Source of the DNA: an uncultured Bacteroidales bacterium
GTDB lineage: Bacteria; Bacteroidota; Bacteroidia; Bacteroidales; UBA932
DNA: 57,901 nucleotides
Direction of reading: 5' to 3'
Assembly: GCA_900320795.1 (NCBI GenBank)
Contig: ONTQ01000005.1
Coordinates: 1-57,901 of the forward strand
The notes beneath the pieces were generated by a model, which was not told the origin of the DNA, ran no database searches, and worked only from the letters and a program-made list of their open reading frames with translations. Of this stretch, positions 46,733 to 55,230 are shown piece by piece (position 1 is the first letter of the stretch; the number at the start of each line of letters is the position of its first letter). The translations under genes and the position numbers were made by a program.

Positions 46733-48283
46733 ATGACCGAAAAAGAAATACTGGAACTGAGAGATTTGGCCGAAGTGGGCAAGGTCCAATTCAAAGAGCG
46801 GATTGTAGATAACTACGACATTGCCTGCGAGATGTGCGCCTTGAGTAATTACCGTGGCGGGCGCATTGTCATTGGAATTAACGACAAAACAGGAGTGATA
46901 AATGCCCTTTCCTACAAGGAAACCCAGGAAACCACTGCCGCTCTGGGCCAGATTGCCAGCGATATGCTTCATCCCTCCATTTTAATTGAGACGGAAACCT
47001 CCAAAGTGAAGGGTGGGAACATTGTGATTGCTATTATCAAAGAGGGAACAAATAAGCCCTATCACGACAACAAGGGCATCATTTGGATAAAGCAAGGATC
47101 GGACAAGCGGAAGATTTTTGATAACATGGAACTCAAGGCCATGATGGATGATTGTGGCACCTTCGAAGCCGATGAAGCTGTGGTTCCAGACGCCTCCATG
47201 GATGACATGGACATGGAAGCCATAAAGACCTTCCTGCTTAAAAAATTCCGCGATGCATTGCCAAAACAGACAGATGATGGAAGAAAGCCGGCCGATTTGA
47301 ACGCCGATGAAATAGCATCGCTGCTTATTAAGGACAAAACCGCGGCCGATATTCTTAGAAACCTTAAACTTATTAAGCCGGACGGCCGATTTACCGTAGC
47401 TGCAGTCATTCTCTTTGCCAAGGCAGTCCAACGTTTCTTCCCCACCTATACGGCCAAGTGCATCAGTTTCTTCGGTAATTCCATCGGCGGAACCGAGTAT
47501 CGCGACCGTTTCCCCGACACATCGATGGAGGGGAACATCCTTCACCAGTTCAACGCCATCATGCAGTTCTTTACACGGAATTTAAGGAATGTCCAGGTGG
47601 AAGAGAATTTCAACTCGCTGGGCGAGCTTGAAATTCCGTCTGTCGCACTTATGGAATTCACAGCCAATGCCTTGGTCCATCGTAGCCTGGTGTTGACTAT
47701 GCCTGTACGTATGTTTATCTTTGATAATCGCGTGGAGATTCACAGCCCCGGCAACCTGCCGGCAGGGATGACGGTAGAGAGCGTCGTCTCTGGCATTTCC
47801 ATGCCCAGAAACGACCTTCTGTTCAACAATGCCGCCTTCCTGCTTCCTTACACAGGAGCCGGGAGCGGACTCAAGCGCGCCATCGATACGGGTATCGATG
47901 TGCAGTTCAACGACAATGAGAAAACCAAGGAGTTCGTCGTAACAATCCTTCGAAAAGAGCACCATGTAAATGCACCAAGTTCCGGAGAAACGCACCATGA
48001 AAATGCACCATCAAATACCGAAGTGCACCATGAAAGCGCACCATCAGAAAAGAAGTGCACCATCAAAACGCACCAACTAACCAAGAAACAGTTAGACATC
48101 GTAAACTTTTGTTCGGTTCCGCGTACATCAAAAGAGATAATGGACAGGTTGGGCTTATATAACCAATCACGTAATCGCCAGCGCCATATTCAACCGCTGA
48201 TTGACATGGGTTTTTTAGAAATGACAGTCCCGGAGAATCCAAAAGCAAAAGGGCAGAAATATAGAAAAACAATGCAGTCATAA
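46733..48283 (+). CDS. AlbA_2/Schlafen-type ATP-binding regulator with internal repeat tract
   Basis: 516 residues. An N-terminal AlbA_2 (Schlafen-like) domain (VGKVQFKERIVDNYDIACEMCALSNYRGGRIVIGINDKTG), a middle region, a GHKL-type HATPase_c_4 domain about 280-400 (EIPSVALMEFTANALVHRSL, NRVEIHSPGNLPAGM, GAGSGLKRAID), a His/Pro-rich repeat tract about 410-445 (HHxNAPS units), and a C-terminal winged helix (TKKQLDIVNFCSVPRTSKEIMDRLG). Members are common on mobile elements as putative regulators or defence proteins. The last repeat unit is one base short, so its reading frame shifts relative to the others. ATG 46733 preferred over TTG three codons earlier. Confidence 0.85.
   Translation: MTEKEILELRDLAEVGKVQFKERIVDNYDIACEMCALSNYRGGRIVIGINDKTGVINALSYKETQETTAALGQIASDMLHPSILIETETSKVKGGNIVIAIIKEGTNKPYHDNKGIIWIKQGSDKRKIFDNMELKAMMDDCGTFEADEAVVPDASMDDMDMEAIKTFLLKKFRDALPKQTDDGRKPADLNADEIASLLIKDKTAADILRNLKLIKPDGRFTVAAVILFAKAVQRFFPTYTAKCISFFGNSIGGTEYRDRFPDTSMEGNILHQFNAIMQFFTRNLRNVQVEENFNSLGELEIPSVALMEFTANALVHRSLVLTMPVRMFIFDNRVEIHSPGNLPAGMTVESVVSGISMPRNDLLFNNAAFLLPYTGAGSGLKRAIDTGIDVQFNDNEKTKEFVVTILRKEHHVNAPSSGETHHENAPSNTEVHHESAPSEKKCTIKTHQLTKKQLDIVNFCSVPRTSKEIMDRLGLYNQSRNRQRHIQPLIDMGFLEMTVPENPKAKGQKYRKTMQS
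47967..48082 (+). repeat. Intragenic 33-bp repeats in the AlbA_2 gene
   Basis: Four imperfect copies of a unit containing two CACCAT/GCACCA motifs 13-14 bases apart, for example GCACCATGAAAATGCACCAT. Two adjacent units are 33 and 32 bases; the 32-base unit changes the frame of the last copy. It encodes an 11-residue His/Pro repeat between the ATPase and winged-helix domains. Such tracts can gain or lose units and so vary the protein. Confidence 0.7.
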
Positions 48284-48455
48284 TAATCCCACTCAAAGAG
48301 CATTTCGGCCCCAATACAGACCGGGTAGAATTGACGTTACGTTTAGGGGCTGTTTCCACACCTGTTACCGAATACAGTTCGGAAACAAGTTCGGAAAGGT
48401 ATGCGGAAAAAGTTAAGGAATTGATGAGAAGAGACTCAAAAATAATGATTCCATG
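48263..48455 (+). other. Gap with a start-less open frame
   Basis: Between the AlbA_2 gene and the next gene, one frame is open from a TAG near 48260 to TGA at 48453 (PLKEHFGPNTDRVELTLRLG and on to RRDSKIMIP) and looks protein-like. It has no ATG and no clear ribosome-binding or promoter sequence. It may be the tail of a deleted gene. Otherwise nothing is seen here. Confidence 0.3.
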
Positions 48456-49085
48456 AGCAAGAAAGAATCCAAGAGCATCATCAAGCTCTACATAGACATT
48501 TTCGGCCGCATTGACAGCGACTGGAAGTCCATGCTCTCCCCCATCGTCGTTGACATTGAGGAGATGACACCTGCAGAGGTCAAGCATGCCCGGCTATACA
48601 ATACCATCTTCTGGTGCATCTTCGGTTCACTGGCCCTTTCAACCGTTATCTTTTCATTTCCAAATGCCTGGGGAATGATAACAGGCCCGATACTTACCCT
48701 GCTTCTTTTGATGCTTTTCAGCGCGCTCTCGCACAATGTTAAAATACGGAAAAGCAAGGCCGGCCGCAGGGAACTCCTGCCGGTCGCCTCTTTTGCCGAG
48801 TGCTTTACGGATGAAGCGTTCTACCATAAGGTGAACAACTTCATCACCGAGGCGCACGATACCAATAGGCCGATGAGTTCCGTAGAGTGCCACGCCCTTT
48901 TGGAGCACATTCTCAAGAATTCCGCCTTTCTCATCTCCGATGTCAGTATGAACCGCCTGTCAAATCTCATCATCAAGGATTACGGTCCCACCGGAGTACT
49001 GTCTTTTACAACCCCCAGGGCTGTAAGCAAAGCCAAAGTGACCAAGGATGACCGGGAACGCCTCAAATGGTACTTTTCCAAGTAG
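48453..49085 (+). CDS. Uncharacterised two-TM protein
   Basis: 210 residues. A basic N-terminal region, two closely spaced TM segments (IFWCIFGSLALSTVIFSF and MITGPILTLLLLMLFSAL), and a soluble C-terminal part of about 115 residues rich in charged helices. I do not recognise the family. It lies on the integrated element between the regulator and the replication/mobilisation block, transcribed in the same direction, so an accessory element function is probable. Confidence 0.6.
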   Translation: MSKKESKSIIKLYIDIFGRIDSDWKSMLSPIVVDIEEMTPAEVKHARLYNTIFWCIFGSLALSTVIFSFPNAWGMITGPILTLLLLMLFSALSHNVKIRKSKAGRRELLPVASFAECFTDEAFYHKVNNFITEAHDTNRPMSSVECHALLEHILKNSAFLISDVSMNRLSNLIIKDYGPTGVLSFTTPRAVSKAKVTKDDRERLKWYFSK

Positions 49086-49170
49086 AGTTCCAACGGAGTT
49101 CCATTTAATTCACGCCTGATTTTTAAGAACCGAAACGGAACTTAACTCGCTGTAAATCAATTTGTTGAGT

Positions 49171-49201
49171 TTTGTTTTGGCACAATAAATGTATATATTT
49201 G
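49171..49201 (+). promoter_or_regulatory. Promoter of the replication/mobilisation genes
   Basis: TTTG (49171-49174), 19 bases, TATATTTG (49194-49201). Followed by about 75 bases of leader containing an inverted pair CAGCCGGA/TCCGGCTG (49202-49242) before the ATG at 49277. Confidence 0.65.
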
Positions 49202-49276
49202 CAGCCGGATGGAGCCACTGCCCCGCAGTCTCTGTCCGGCTGAAACTATATGTATAACCTTCAAACTTTTTTGATC

Positions 49277-49603
49277 ATGGAAAGACATGACAACGAAAGT
49301 CTCCTCGGAAAGATGCTCGTCCAGATGACGGGAGAGGAGCTCGTCGCTATCGTCAGGATGGCGGCGACAGTGGAGAACGGTGGAAACGGCACTTCGACGG
49401 AAGCTGTGAAGTACGTCTACGGGATTCAGGACCTGGCGGCATATATCGGCTGTTGTGCCAGCACCATCTATGATCTCAAAAAGCGCGGCGTGCTGAATGC
49501 GGCCATTGTCTCCAAGGTGGGCAAGCGCATCGTATTCAACGCCCCGCTGGCAAGGAAACTTGCCGATGAATACAAACGTTGCCTGGCCGGAGAGGAGAAT
49601 TGA
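49277..49603 (+). CDS. Small HTH protein (DUF3853-like)
   Basis: 108 residues. An acidic N-terminus, then a MerR/excisionase-type helix-turn-helix (GIQDLAAYIGCCASTIYDLKKRGVLNAAI) and a short beta hairpin (KVGKRIVFN). Similar proteins precede replication genes in Bacteroides mobilisable units, where they may act as excisionase or regulator. Next gene follows after three bases. Confidence 0.75.
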   Translation: MERHDNESLLGKMLVQMTGEELVAIVRMAATVENGGNGTSTEAVKYVYGIQDLAAYIGCCASTIYDLKKRGVLNAAIVSKVGKRIVFNAPLARKLADEYKRCLAGEEN

Positions 49604-49606
49604 GCC

Positions 49607-50293
49607 ATGGCACGCATACGAACCATCAAGCCGGAGTTCTGGTCGGATGAGAAGGTGGGCGGCCTGCCGCTTGCGTGCCGCCTTCTTTTCATCGGCCTAT
49701 GGAACTTTGCCGATGATTATGGCGTCATTGCTTCCAGCCCGCTGTTCATCAAGTCCAGAATCTTCCTTTACGACAGGGACATCTCCGAGGAAAATGTCCT
49801 GCAGTGGCTGCGTGAGCTGGAACAGCGCAGAATGATTGTCTCCTGTGAGCATGACGGGAATCATTACTACATTGTCCGTAACTTTTCCAAACACCAGGTC
49901 GTAAACAAGAAATCCCAGTCCCATACCATTCCGGAAGACATCCTTGAGCGGTATCTGGAAGGCTCCTCCACTCCTACGGTAGCCCTCCGGGAGGACTCCG
50001 CCCCGGAACAGGGGACAGGGAAAGGAACAGTTAACAAGGAAGAGGAAAGGAAGACAGGGTTCAGGGAAATGCTCGCACCCTTCACCAACCGATACTCTCC
50101 ATCCGTTTTAAAAAAGTTCACGGAATATTGGACGGCACCGAGCCATACTCGCGGAAAGATGCGCTTCGAGGACTTCCAGGGTTGGGATGCCGAAGAGCGC
50201 CTGGAAGCCTGGATGAAAAAGGAAAGGACGGCCGAGAAGGGAATAAGCGCATCAGAGGCGCTGGGCGGCGACGGAGGGCAATGCCATGGATAA
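49607..50293 (+). CDS. Phage/plasmid replication-organiser-like protein
   Basis: 228 residues. The N-terminus MARIRTIKPEFWSDEKVGGLPLACRLLFIGLWNFADDYG is typical of phage and element proteins with a winged-helix DNA-binding domain that resemble replisome organisers. The middle (about 125-150) is a polar linker; the C-terminus (KKFTEYWTAPSHTRGKMRFEDFQGWDAEERLEAWMKKE) resembles the helicase-loader-binding end of DnaT/DnaD-like proteins. Role in element replication is inferred. Overlaps the next gene by eight bases. Confidence 0.7.
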   Translation: MARIRTIKPEFWSDEKVGGLPLACRLLFIGLWNFADDYGVIASSPLFIKSRIFLYDRDISEENVLQWLRELEQRRMIVSCEHDGNHYYIVRNFSKHQVVNKKSQSHTIPEDILERYLEGSSTPTVALREDSAPEQGTGKGTVNKEEERKTGFREMLAPFTNRYSPSVLKKFTEYWTAPSHTRGKMRFEDFQGWDAEERLEAWMKKERTAEKGISASEALGGDGGQCHG

Positions 50294-50690
50294 GGAAAGA
50301 ATCGCCCGTATCATCTACAATGATGTGCGCCTTGTGGAAGACCCGTCGGCAAAAGGCGCTCTTGAAAAATGCGTCCGTCGCGCGTACACGTTCGGCTCTC
50401 TTCATCGGAACATGAAAAAGCAGCTGTTTGATGATGAAGTTGCCATGACCGTTGACGCCATTTTGTATGACATCCATGCCGACAGGCGTTATCAAAGCCT
50501 ACGTTCGGCCGAAGTGGAAATTGCCTTCCTGGAAGGCTTCCGGGGGACCTTCGGAAACGACTCCACCTATCTTACGCCCATCACTTTCTTCCGCTGGATA
50601 GAGGCTTATGTGGTCCATGAGACAAGGCGCTCGGCAATGGATTGGGTATCCCGGGAAAAGGAAAGGCATGGGCAAAAGAAGCGGCTTTGA
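50286..50690 (+). CDS. Uncharacterised element protein
   Basis: 134 residues, mostly helical and charged, with no TM or recognised motif (starts DKERIARIIYNDVRLVEDPS; ends in a basic EKERHGQKKRL tail). It is translationally coupled to the replication-type gene by an eight-base overlap. Probably an accessory replication factor, but unproved. Confidence 0.6.
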   Translation: MDKERIARIIYNDVRLVEDPSAKGALEKCVRRAYTFGSLHRNMKKQLFDDEVAMTVDAILYDIHADRRYQSLRSAEVEIAFLEGFRGTFGNDSTYLTPITFFRWIEAYVVHETRRSAMDWVSREKERHGQKKRL

Positions 50691-50702
50691 AATGGGGTAG
50701 CG

Positions 50703-50735
50703 AGGTTGTGTTTGCGTAAACGCAAACTGTCCTCG
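50703..50735. other. Candidate origin of transfer (oriT)
   Basis: The 128-base intergenic gap just upstream of mobC holds a hairpin, GTTTGCG (50710-50716), loop TAAA, CGCAAAC (50721-50727), extended by outer GAGG/CCTC pairing. An inverted repeat directly before relaxase genes is the usual site of an oriT. A second weaker pairing lies downstream. No nic consensus could be confirmed. Confidence 0.45.
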
Positions 50736-50818
50736 CAGCCTGCTCCCGATGGTCGCAGACTGAATGGCCGACGCCGCAGGCCCGAAGTTGCGGTGAAAAA
50801 GAAAAACACTTCTAAGAA

Positions 50819-51283
50819 ATGGACCAAGTGAAAAAAGACAGGAAGGGTGGGCGTCCAAGAATTGAGAAGCGCACCCGCGTTCGCGAGGGAAGAGTCTCCT
50901 TCGCCGTGAATGAGTATGACAAGATGGTGATTGCATCGAAGCTTCGCCGGGCCAAAGCGGAGGCATCAGCCTTCTGCCGGAGGGCGATGCAACAAGTGGA
51001 AATCAGCGGGGAAAAGTACGAGGTCTTCCTCAAGGACATTGACAGAATCACCGAATCGGAGTTCTGCCGGATGGTGGTGCTGTCTGTAACCTTTACCGAG
51101 GCGTTGACGGAGGAGGAGCTCTATGTCATCCGCAACCTGCATAAGCTGGGACAGCGGCTGAACCAACTTTTCGTACAGGGCCGCCTGGCAAAAGAAGCCG
51201 ATGCCCTCAGGGAGTACAACAGCTTCGTAGCCGACTTTGCCGATATCAAGGAGTTTTACCAGAAAAAAGTGAAGAAGTTATGA
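50819..51283 (+). CDS. mobC: MobC-type relaxosome accessory protein
   Basis: 154 residues. A basic N-terminus then a ribbon-helix-helix-like segment (RVSFAVNEYDKMVIASKLRRAKAEASAFCRRAMQQ) and a C-terminal helix pair (YVIRNLHKLGQRLNQLFVQGR), the standard layout of MobC/BmgB proteins that bind oriT and help the relaxase. It overlaps the relaxase gene by four bases (ATGA). Confidence 0.87.
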   Translation: MDQVKKDRKGGRPRIEKRTRVREGRVSFAVNEYDKMVIASKLRRAKAEASAFCRRAMQQVEISGEKYEVFLKDIDRITESEFCRMVVLSVTFTEALTEEELYVIRNLHKLGQRLNQLFVQGRLAKEADALREYNSFVADFADIKEFYQKKVKKL

Positions 51284-52575
51284 TGGCAAAGATAACAACG
51301 GGGTCATCATTCGGTGGAGCGCTGGACTATGACCGTGACAAAAACCAGCAGAACCAGAAAATCGCGACCTTTCTGGACAGCTGTGGTGTGGATATGAACT
51401 ACAAGCCCGACGGGATGCCGGACCCGGACATGAAGGCCGTTGTACGCAGCTTTGAGATCCAGGCAGCCCTAAACCTCAAGGTCTCAAAGCCGGTGGTACA
51501 TATTGCCCTTACTTTTAAGCCTGAGGACAAACCGCGTCTTACCAATGCCTATATGGTCAAGCTGGCAAAGGAGTACATGCAGGAGATGGGTTTTACCAAT
51601 ACGCAGTACGTCATCCATCGGCACGAAGAGACCCGGAATCCCCACGTCCATATCACCATCAATCGGGTGGACAACGAGGGGAAACGCATCAGCGACAGCA
51701 ACGAGTTGCGCCGGAACGCGGCCGTCTGCAAGGCCATTACCTTGAGAGAAGGCCTCACCTGGGGCGACAGCAAAGTGATCTCCCAAGCAAAAGTGAACGA
51801 CAAAGCGGAACGGTTCCGCTACGATATAGCCAAAACCGTTTACCAATGCCTACAAAAGTCATCTACACTGACACAGTTCCAGCAGGAAACCGCCAGGCTT
51901 GGAATAGAAACCACGCTGAAACTGAGTGAATCCTCCGGAAAGGTCATCGGTATCACCTTTACGGCCAAAGACTCCGAAGGGAAGGAGCATGTTTTCAAAG
52001 GCTCCAAACTGGGGAAAGAACTCACGGCAGGTGCTGTGTTGAAATCTCTTGGTCAGGAGAAGCTGCTGGACAAGAGCGCCAAGCCGGAACTTAGCCTCCA
52101 TGAACAGGAGAAAGCAGCTTTGAAACAGACGCTTTTTTCTTGTATTGCCAATATCAAGGACATCCGGGACCTCCCCAAAGAAACCGCCCGGTTCGGCATT
52201 GAAACCCATTTCAAGACCAATCCCAACACCGGAAAAATCCAGGGTGTAACATTCACCTACAAGAATGCCAATGGACAGGTGCAAAGCATAAAGGGTTCCG
52301 CCATTGACAGGCAGCTATCCGCCAGGAATATCGTCAAGATGATAGAAAATGGAGTGCCGATGGATAAAGCAGCTGGAGGCGGTGACTTCTCCAGCAAGTT
52401 CTTCCCTGCAGAAGATGTCAAGGAATCGGTACCGGAGAGAAGTTCTGCATCTGTCCAGGATGTGGCTTTGACCGCCGGTGAGATGCTTTTGGGCGGCATC
52501 TTTTCCGGCGGAGGCTCAAAGCGGGAGGAGGATGAAGAAATAGGAAAGAAGAAAGACCGCGGAATAAGTTATTAA
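51280..52575 (+). CDS. mobA: Relaxase (mobilisation nuclease, MobA/BmgA-like)
   Basis: 431 residues. An N-terminal relaxase domain with a candidate catalytic Tyr at 17 (GGALDYDRDK) and the metal-binding HxH of motif III (RNPHVHITINRV, H122/H124, with HRHEE before). The C-terminal half holds two related about 80-residue modules (QQETARLGIETTLK..GKVIGITF and PKETARFGIETHFK..GKIQGVTF). Nicks oriT and pilots the strand. No type IV secretion genes are present, so the element would be mobilised by a helper conjugative element. Confidence 0.92.
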   Translation: MMAKITTGSSFGGALDYDRDKNQQNQKIATFLDSCGVDMNYKPDGMPDPDMKAVVRSFEIQAALNLKVSKPVVHIALTFKPEDKPRLTNAYMVKLAKEYMQEMGFTNTQYVIHRHEETRNPHVHITINRVDNEGKRISDSNELRRNAAVCKAITLREGLTWGDSKVISQAKVNDKAERFRYDIAKTVYQCLQKSSTLTQFQQETARLGIETTLKLSESSGKVIGITFTAKDSEGKEHVFKGSKLGKELTAGAVLKSLGQEKLLDKSAKPELSLHEQEKAALKQTLFSCIANIKDIRDLPKETARFGIETHFKTNPNTGKIQGVTFTYKNANGQVQSIKGSAIDRQLSARNIVKMIENGVPMDKAAGGGDFSSKFFPAEDVKESVPERSSASVQDVALTAGEMLLGGIFSGGGSKREEDEEIGKKKDRGISY

Positions 52576-52596
52576 CAAATTAAAACTGAAATTATT

Positions 52597-53304
52597 ATGA
52601 AATCCATAATCGATGAGGACGTAAAAGAAATCATCACAGAACACAACATTGATATCAAGAATCTGAAAGAGCGCATGACGGACCAGGAGCGGCGTAATGC
52701 TGCGCCAATCTATGCCGTAATAACCCCGGAGATGCAAGAATCAGTAGCAGGAGCCATTGCCGCACAGGTCAGGGAGCGTATTGAGGATTGCGAACTGCCG
52801 GAACCGGACATCTCCGGGCTGAAAGAAAGAATCGAAGAATTCGCGTCACTGGGCTTTGCAAAGGCCGTTGAGAAATACAAAATTCGTATTGAAACGGACT
52901 ACATCCATCGTCTGGATCCAGAGCAAGAAAAGAAAATAAGCGAGGCTGCGGATACTTTGAGCTGGGCCATCAATAAACTGGACGAGACCAAGATTGCCCC
53001 TTGGCGAATCTGGCTCAGGGACATTGCGGCATGGCTATTTATTCCTGCCCTCATCGCCCTTGGTACACTAATAGGCGTCCATCATAACAGCGCCGAGCAC
53101 TGGGGCAAACGCTACCATGCCGTCTGCAACCATCCCCTTCAAAAGAACGAGACCATTCTTTCTCACCGGGGCGATGCCTATGAACTGGTCCTGGCCTTCT
53201 TCGACAAAGGAGGAGATGAGAGAGAAAAGATGAAGGCGTACATCCGGGAGCAGGAGCAAAAACTCAAACGCTTGGAAATTGGAGAACATCAACAAAGCCT
53301 TTAG
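52597..53304 (+). CDS. Coiled-coil membrane protein of the mobilisation unit
   Basis: 235 residues. A charged helical region about 1-140, one TM (IAAWLFIPALIALGTLIGV), and a C-terminal region with a terminal coiled coil (REKMKAYIREQEQKLKRLEIGE). Similar proteins follow relaxase genes in Bacteroides mobilisable elements. Function unknown. It ends the rightward block of the element. Confidence 0.65.
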   Translation: MKSIIDEDVKEIITEHNIDIKNLKERMTDQERRNAAPIYAVITPEMQESVAGAIAAQVRERIEDCELPEPDISGLKERIEEFASLGFAKAVEKYKIRIETDYIHRLDPEQEKKISEAADTLSWAINKLDETKIAPWRIWLRDIAAWLFIPALIALGTLIGVHHNSAEHWGKRYHAVCNHPLQKNETILSHRGDAYELVLAFFDKGGDEREKMKAYIREQEQKLKRLEIGEHQQSL

Positions 53305-53375
53305 CGACAAGCCGATGGAGTTTTGGAAAAGAGAGCCGTGCACCGTGGAGATGGAGCACACTACCTATTATTCTA

Positions 53376-53456
53376 TCACCCCTTCTTTGTCCCACTTTTC
53401 GAGGATGTCCGCCACGCTGGAGCGGCATCTTCTACTATAACATCGTTGTCGTTCAT
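53376..53456 (-). CDS. Possible 26-residue ORF or frameshifted remnant after the second kinase
   Basis: Starts at an ATGA overlap with the end of the kinase-like gene (53453). It reads MNDNDVIVEDAAPAW then low-complexity to a stop. Another frame across the same bases gives SVADILEKWDKEGVIE and stop, which looks more natural; a single-base shift would join the two into a plausible small protein. The remaining part of the 53305-53452 gap shows nothing else. Confidence 0.25.
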   Translation of the reverse strand: MNDNDVIVEDAAPAWRTSSKSGTKKG

Positions 53457-54301
53457 TGCGTGATGGTGTCATGGCACAATCTCGCTGCCTCTTCGTCGGG
53501 CAGGCACTCCAGGTGCCACATCGGTACGGTGGAAGCCAGCTTGTTCATCGTCTGGTGCAGGCCCTCGGCGATATTCTCAGCGATACAACGGCTCCAAGGA
53601 TCGTCGTAGATGCGCTCAAACAGCTTCAGGTATGCCTCGATACCGCTCAGGCGGTGTATCTTGTTACAGGGGGCCTGACTCAGCCTAACCATGCCGCCAA
53701 TGGGGTAACTAACATTCCGATAGCACGGCGTCTTGGGGCTCCAGGGCGAACCATAGACCACACCGCCTCTCACCACCGGATAGTCGTCGTTAACCAACTC
53801 CGTCCCCTCTACATGCTCCAGCCACAATCGGGCATGCGTGCTTTTTCCTGTGTGGCTAGGACCGAGGAACATATAGCCCTTACCTTCACAACTCACCACG
53901 ACGGCATGGAGGAGCAGCGTGTCTTTTCCTGCCGTCGCCATGCTAAACATCATCATCAGTGAACGATAAAGTACTATATCAGACTCACAACTCGTTAAGA
54001 TGAACCGACCCTCGCGGTGGTCTTTGGAACATATTAGGCAACCCACAGACTTCGTTCCCGCCATGAATTCAAGCACCATGTTTCCTGAAGCAGTATGGCC
54101 GAAGATGATATGCGGCCAGCTCTCCTCCTGCCGATACTCTTCCGTATATTCGGGCACTGCGCCGCTTTCTTCTGTCAACGAAAATAACAACTCACCGCCT
54201 TCACATGCAAACGGTTCGTAGTTTTCCATCTGCTCAAAGAGTGCGGCCTTGCCGCTGACGACAAACGTATGCCCCGCCACTTTGTAGTGTCTCGTCATCA
54301 T
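53453..54301 (-). CDS. HPr-kinase-like protein B (RiPP cluster)
   Basis: 282 residues. The C-terminal half is an HprK-type P-loop kinase fold: GPSHTGKST (147-155), VNDDYPVV with the paired Asp (172-173) found in HPr kinases, and SPWSPKTPCYRN. The N-terminal half (about 1-125) is a divergent beta-rich domain. HprK-like proteins occur in lasso-peptide and other RiPP clusters, where some phosphorylate the peptide's C-terminal Ser. I start at MMTRHYKVAG because this ATG overlaps the stop of kinase A (ATGA). Confidence 0.78.
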   Translation of the reverse strand: MMTRHYKVAGHTFVVSGKAALFEQMENYEPFACEGGELLFSLTEESGAVPEYTEEYRQEESWPHIIFGHTASGNMVLEFMAGTKSVGCLICSKDHREGRFILTSCESDIVLYRSLMMMFSMATAGKDTLLLHAVVVSCEGKGYMFLGPSHTGKSTHARLWLEHVEGTELVNDDYPVVRGGVVYGSPWSPKTPCYRNVSYPIGGMVRLSQAPCNKIHRLSGIEAYLKLFERIYDDPWSRCIAENIAEGLHQTMNKLASTVPMWHLECLPDEEAARLCHDTITQ

Positions 54302-55227
54302 ACGATTGGCCTCCTTCCAGTTGAGCATGTTTCACAAATCACCTCCCGCGTCAACTCGGTCGCCTCCTTGTTGGGCAGGTTCTTCAAGTGATAAAAGGGT
54401 ATCTCTGTGGCGAGTTGTCCCATCAGGGGCGTAAGTAGCGCCATGGCGGCATCGTCCCACATGGGCATCATCACCTGGTTAAGCAGCACGTTCATCGCCT
54501 CCTGCTTCGTGAGGCGGCGGATGCAGTTCTCCGGGGCCTGCTCCAAGGATACGAGCGCACGGATGGGCACCTGCTTCTGCTGACGGATGTTGTCCTTGCC
54601 GTCCCACGGCATACCGAAGCCTATCCACTGGCCGTCAATGCGGCGAAGGCCTGGGCGGTCGCCGATGATGAAGTCGGCACCCTGATGCTCCACCCAGAGT
54701 TTGGCCTGCGTGGATTTGCCCATACCAGATGGACCAAGAAATACCACGCCATAGCCGTCTTTCTCTACCAGCGCAGCGTGCAGGGGCATCCCTTCACGCA
54801 TCGTCATGCCGGCCTCACAGGCGGCACGGATGGCAGAAGAAAATGGGAGCGCAGGCATCTTCCATCTTTTTTTGTACACAGAATAGTAAGGTTGTCGGGA
54901 GATGTATAGTGTCATTTCGCTATAGTCTCTGGCGCAGGTCAGCACAAACTTGCCGTTATGCTTGACAGTGTCCTCACTTGTCAGCGAGACAAAGGCCCAT
55001 GAGTCCTGTGTGTCGTGGATATCAAATCGCTCTGTCGTGCAGACAACGGGCTGCTGAATAGCCGCTGCGTACTTTTGGTCAAGCAGTGCTTCGTCGCCCA
55101 GATGCAGGGTAAAGGTATGGGTGGCAGGCATCGCCTTGCTGAAGTCGACAAGGTAATGCATATCGTCGCTCTGACTGATGGCATCATCCACCAGCAAGCG
55201 ATAGTTGGCAAAGTAATACTCGTGCAT
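54298..55227 (-). CDS. HPr-kinase-like protein A (RiPP cluster)
   Basis: 309 residues, distant paralogue of the next gene. P-loop GPSGMGKST (165-173). At the position of the conserved paired Asp it has GD (189-190, IIGDRPGLRR) instead of DD, then GMPWDGKDNIRQQ. N-terminal domain about 1-140 is beta-rich. It may be a kinase with altered activity, or a partner to kinase B. It starts three bases after the peptidase-like gene and overlaps kinase B by four bases. Confidence 0.75.
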   Translation of the reverse strand: MHEYYFANYRLLVDDAISQSDDMHYLVDFSKAMPATHTFTLHLGDEALLDQKYAAAIQQPVVCTTERFDIHDTQDSWAFVSLTSEDTVKHNGKFVLTCARDYSEMTLYISRQPYYSVYKKRWKMPALPFSSAIRAACEAGMTMREGMPLHAALVEKDGYGVVFLGPSGMGKSTQAKLWVEHQGADFIIGDRPGLRRIDGQWIGFGMPWDGKDNIRQQKQVPIRALVSLEQAPENCIRRLTKQEAMNVLLNQVMMPMWDDAAMALLTPLMGQLATEIPFYHLKNLPNKEATELTREVICETCSTGRRPIV

Positions 55228-55230
55228 GGG

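Noticed and set aside
47967..48082. Same repeat family as the chromosomal GTGCAC arrays
   Set aside because: Only the short GCACC core is shared; unit length and intervening sequence differ and the tract is coding.
48263..48455. A complete small gene between the AlbA_2 gene and the two-TM gene
   Set aside because: The open frame has no start codon or promoter, so it was listed only as a gap with a possible remnant.
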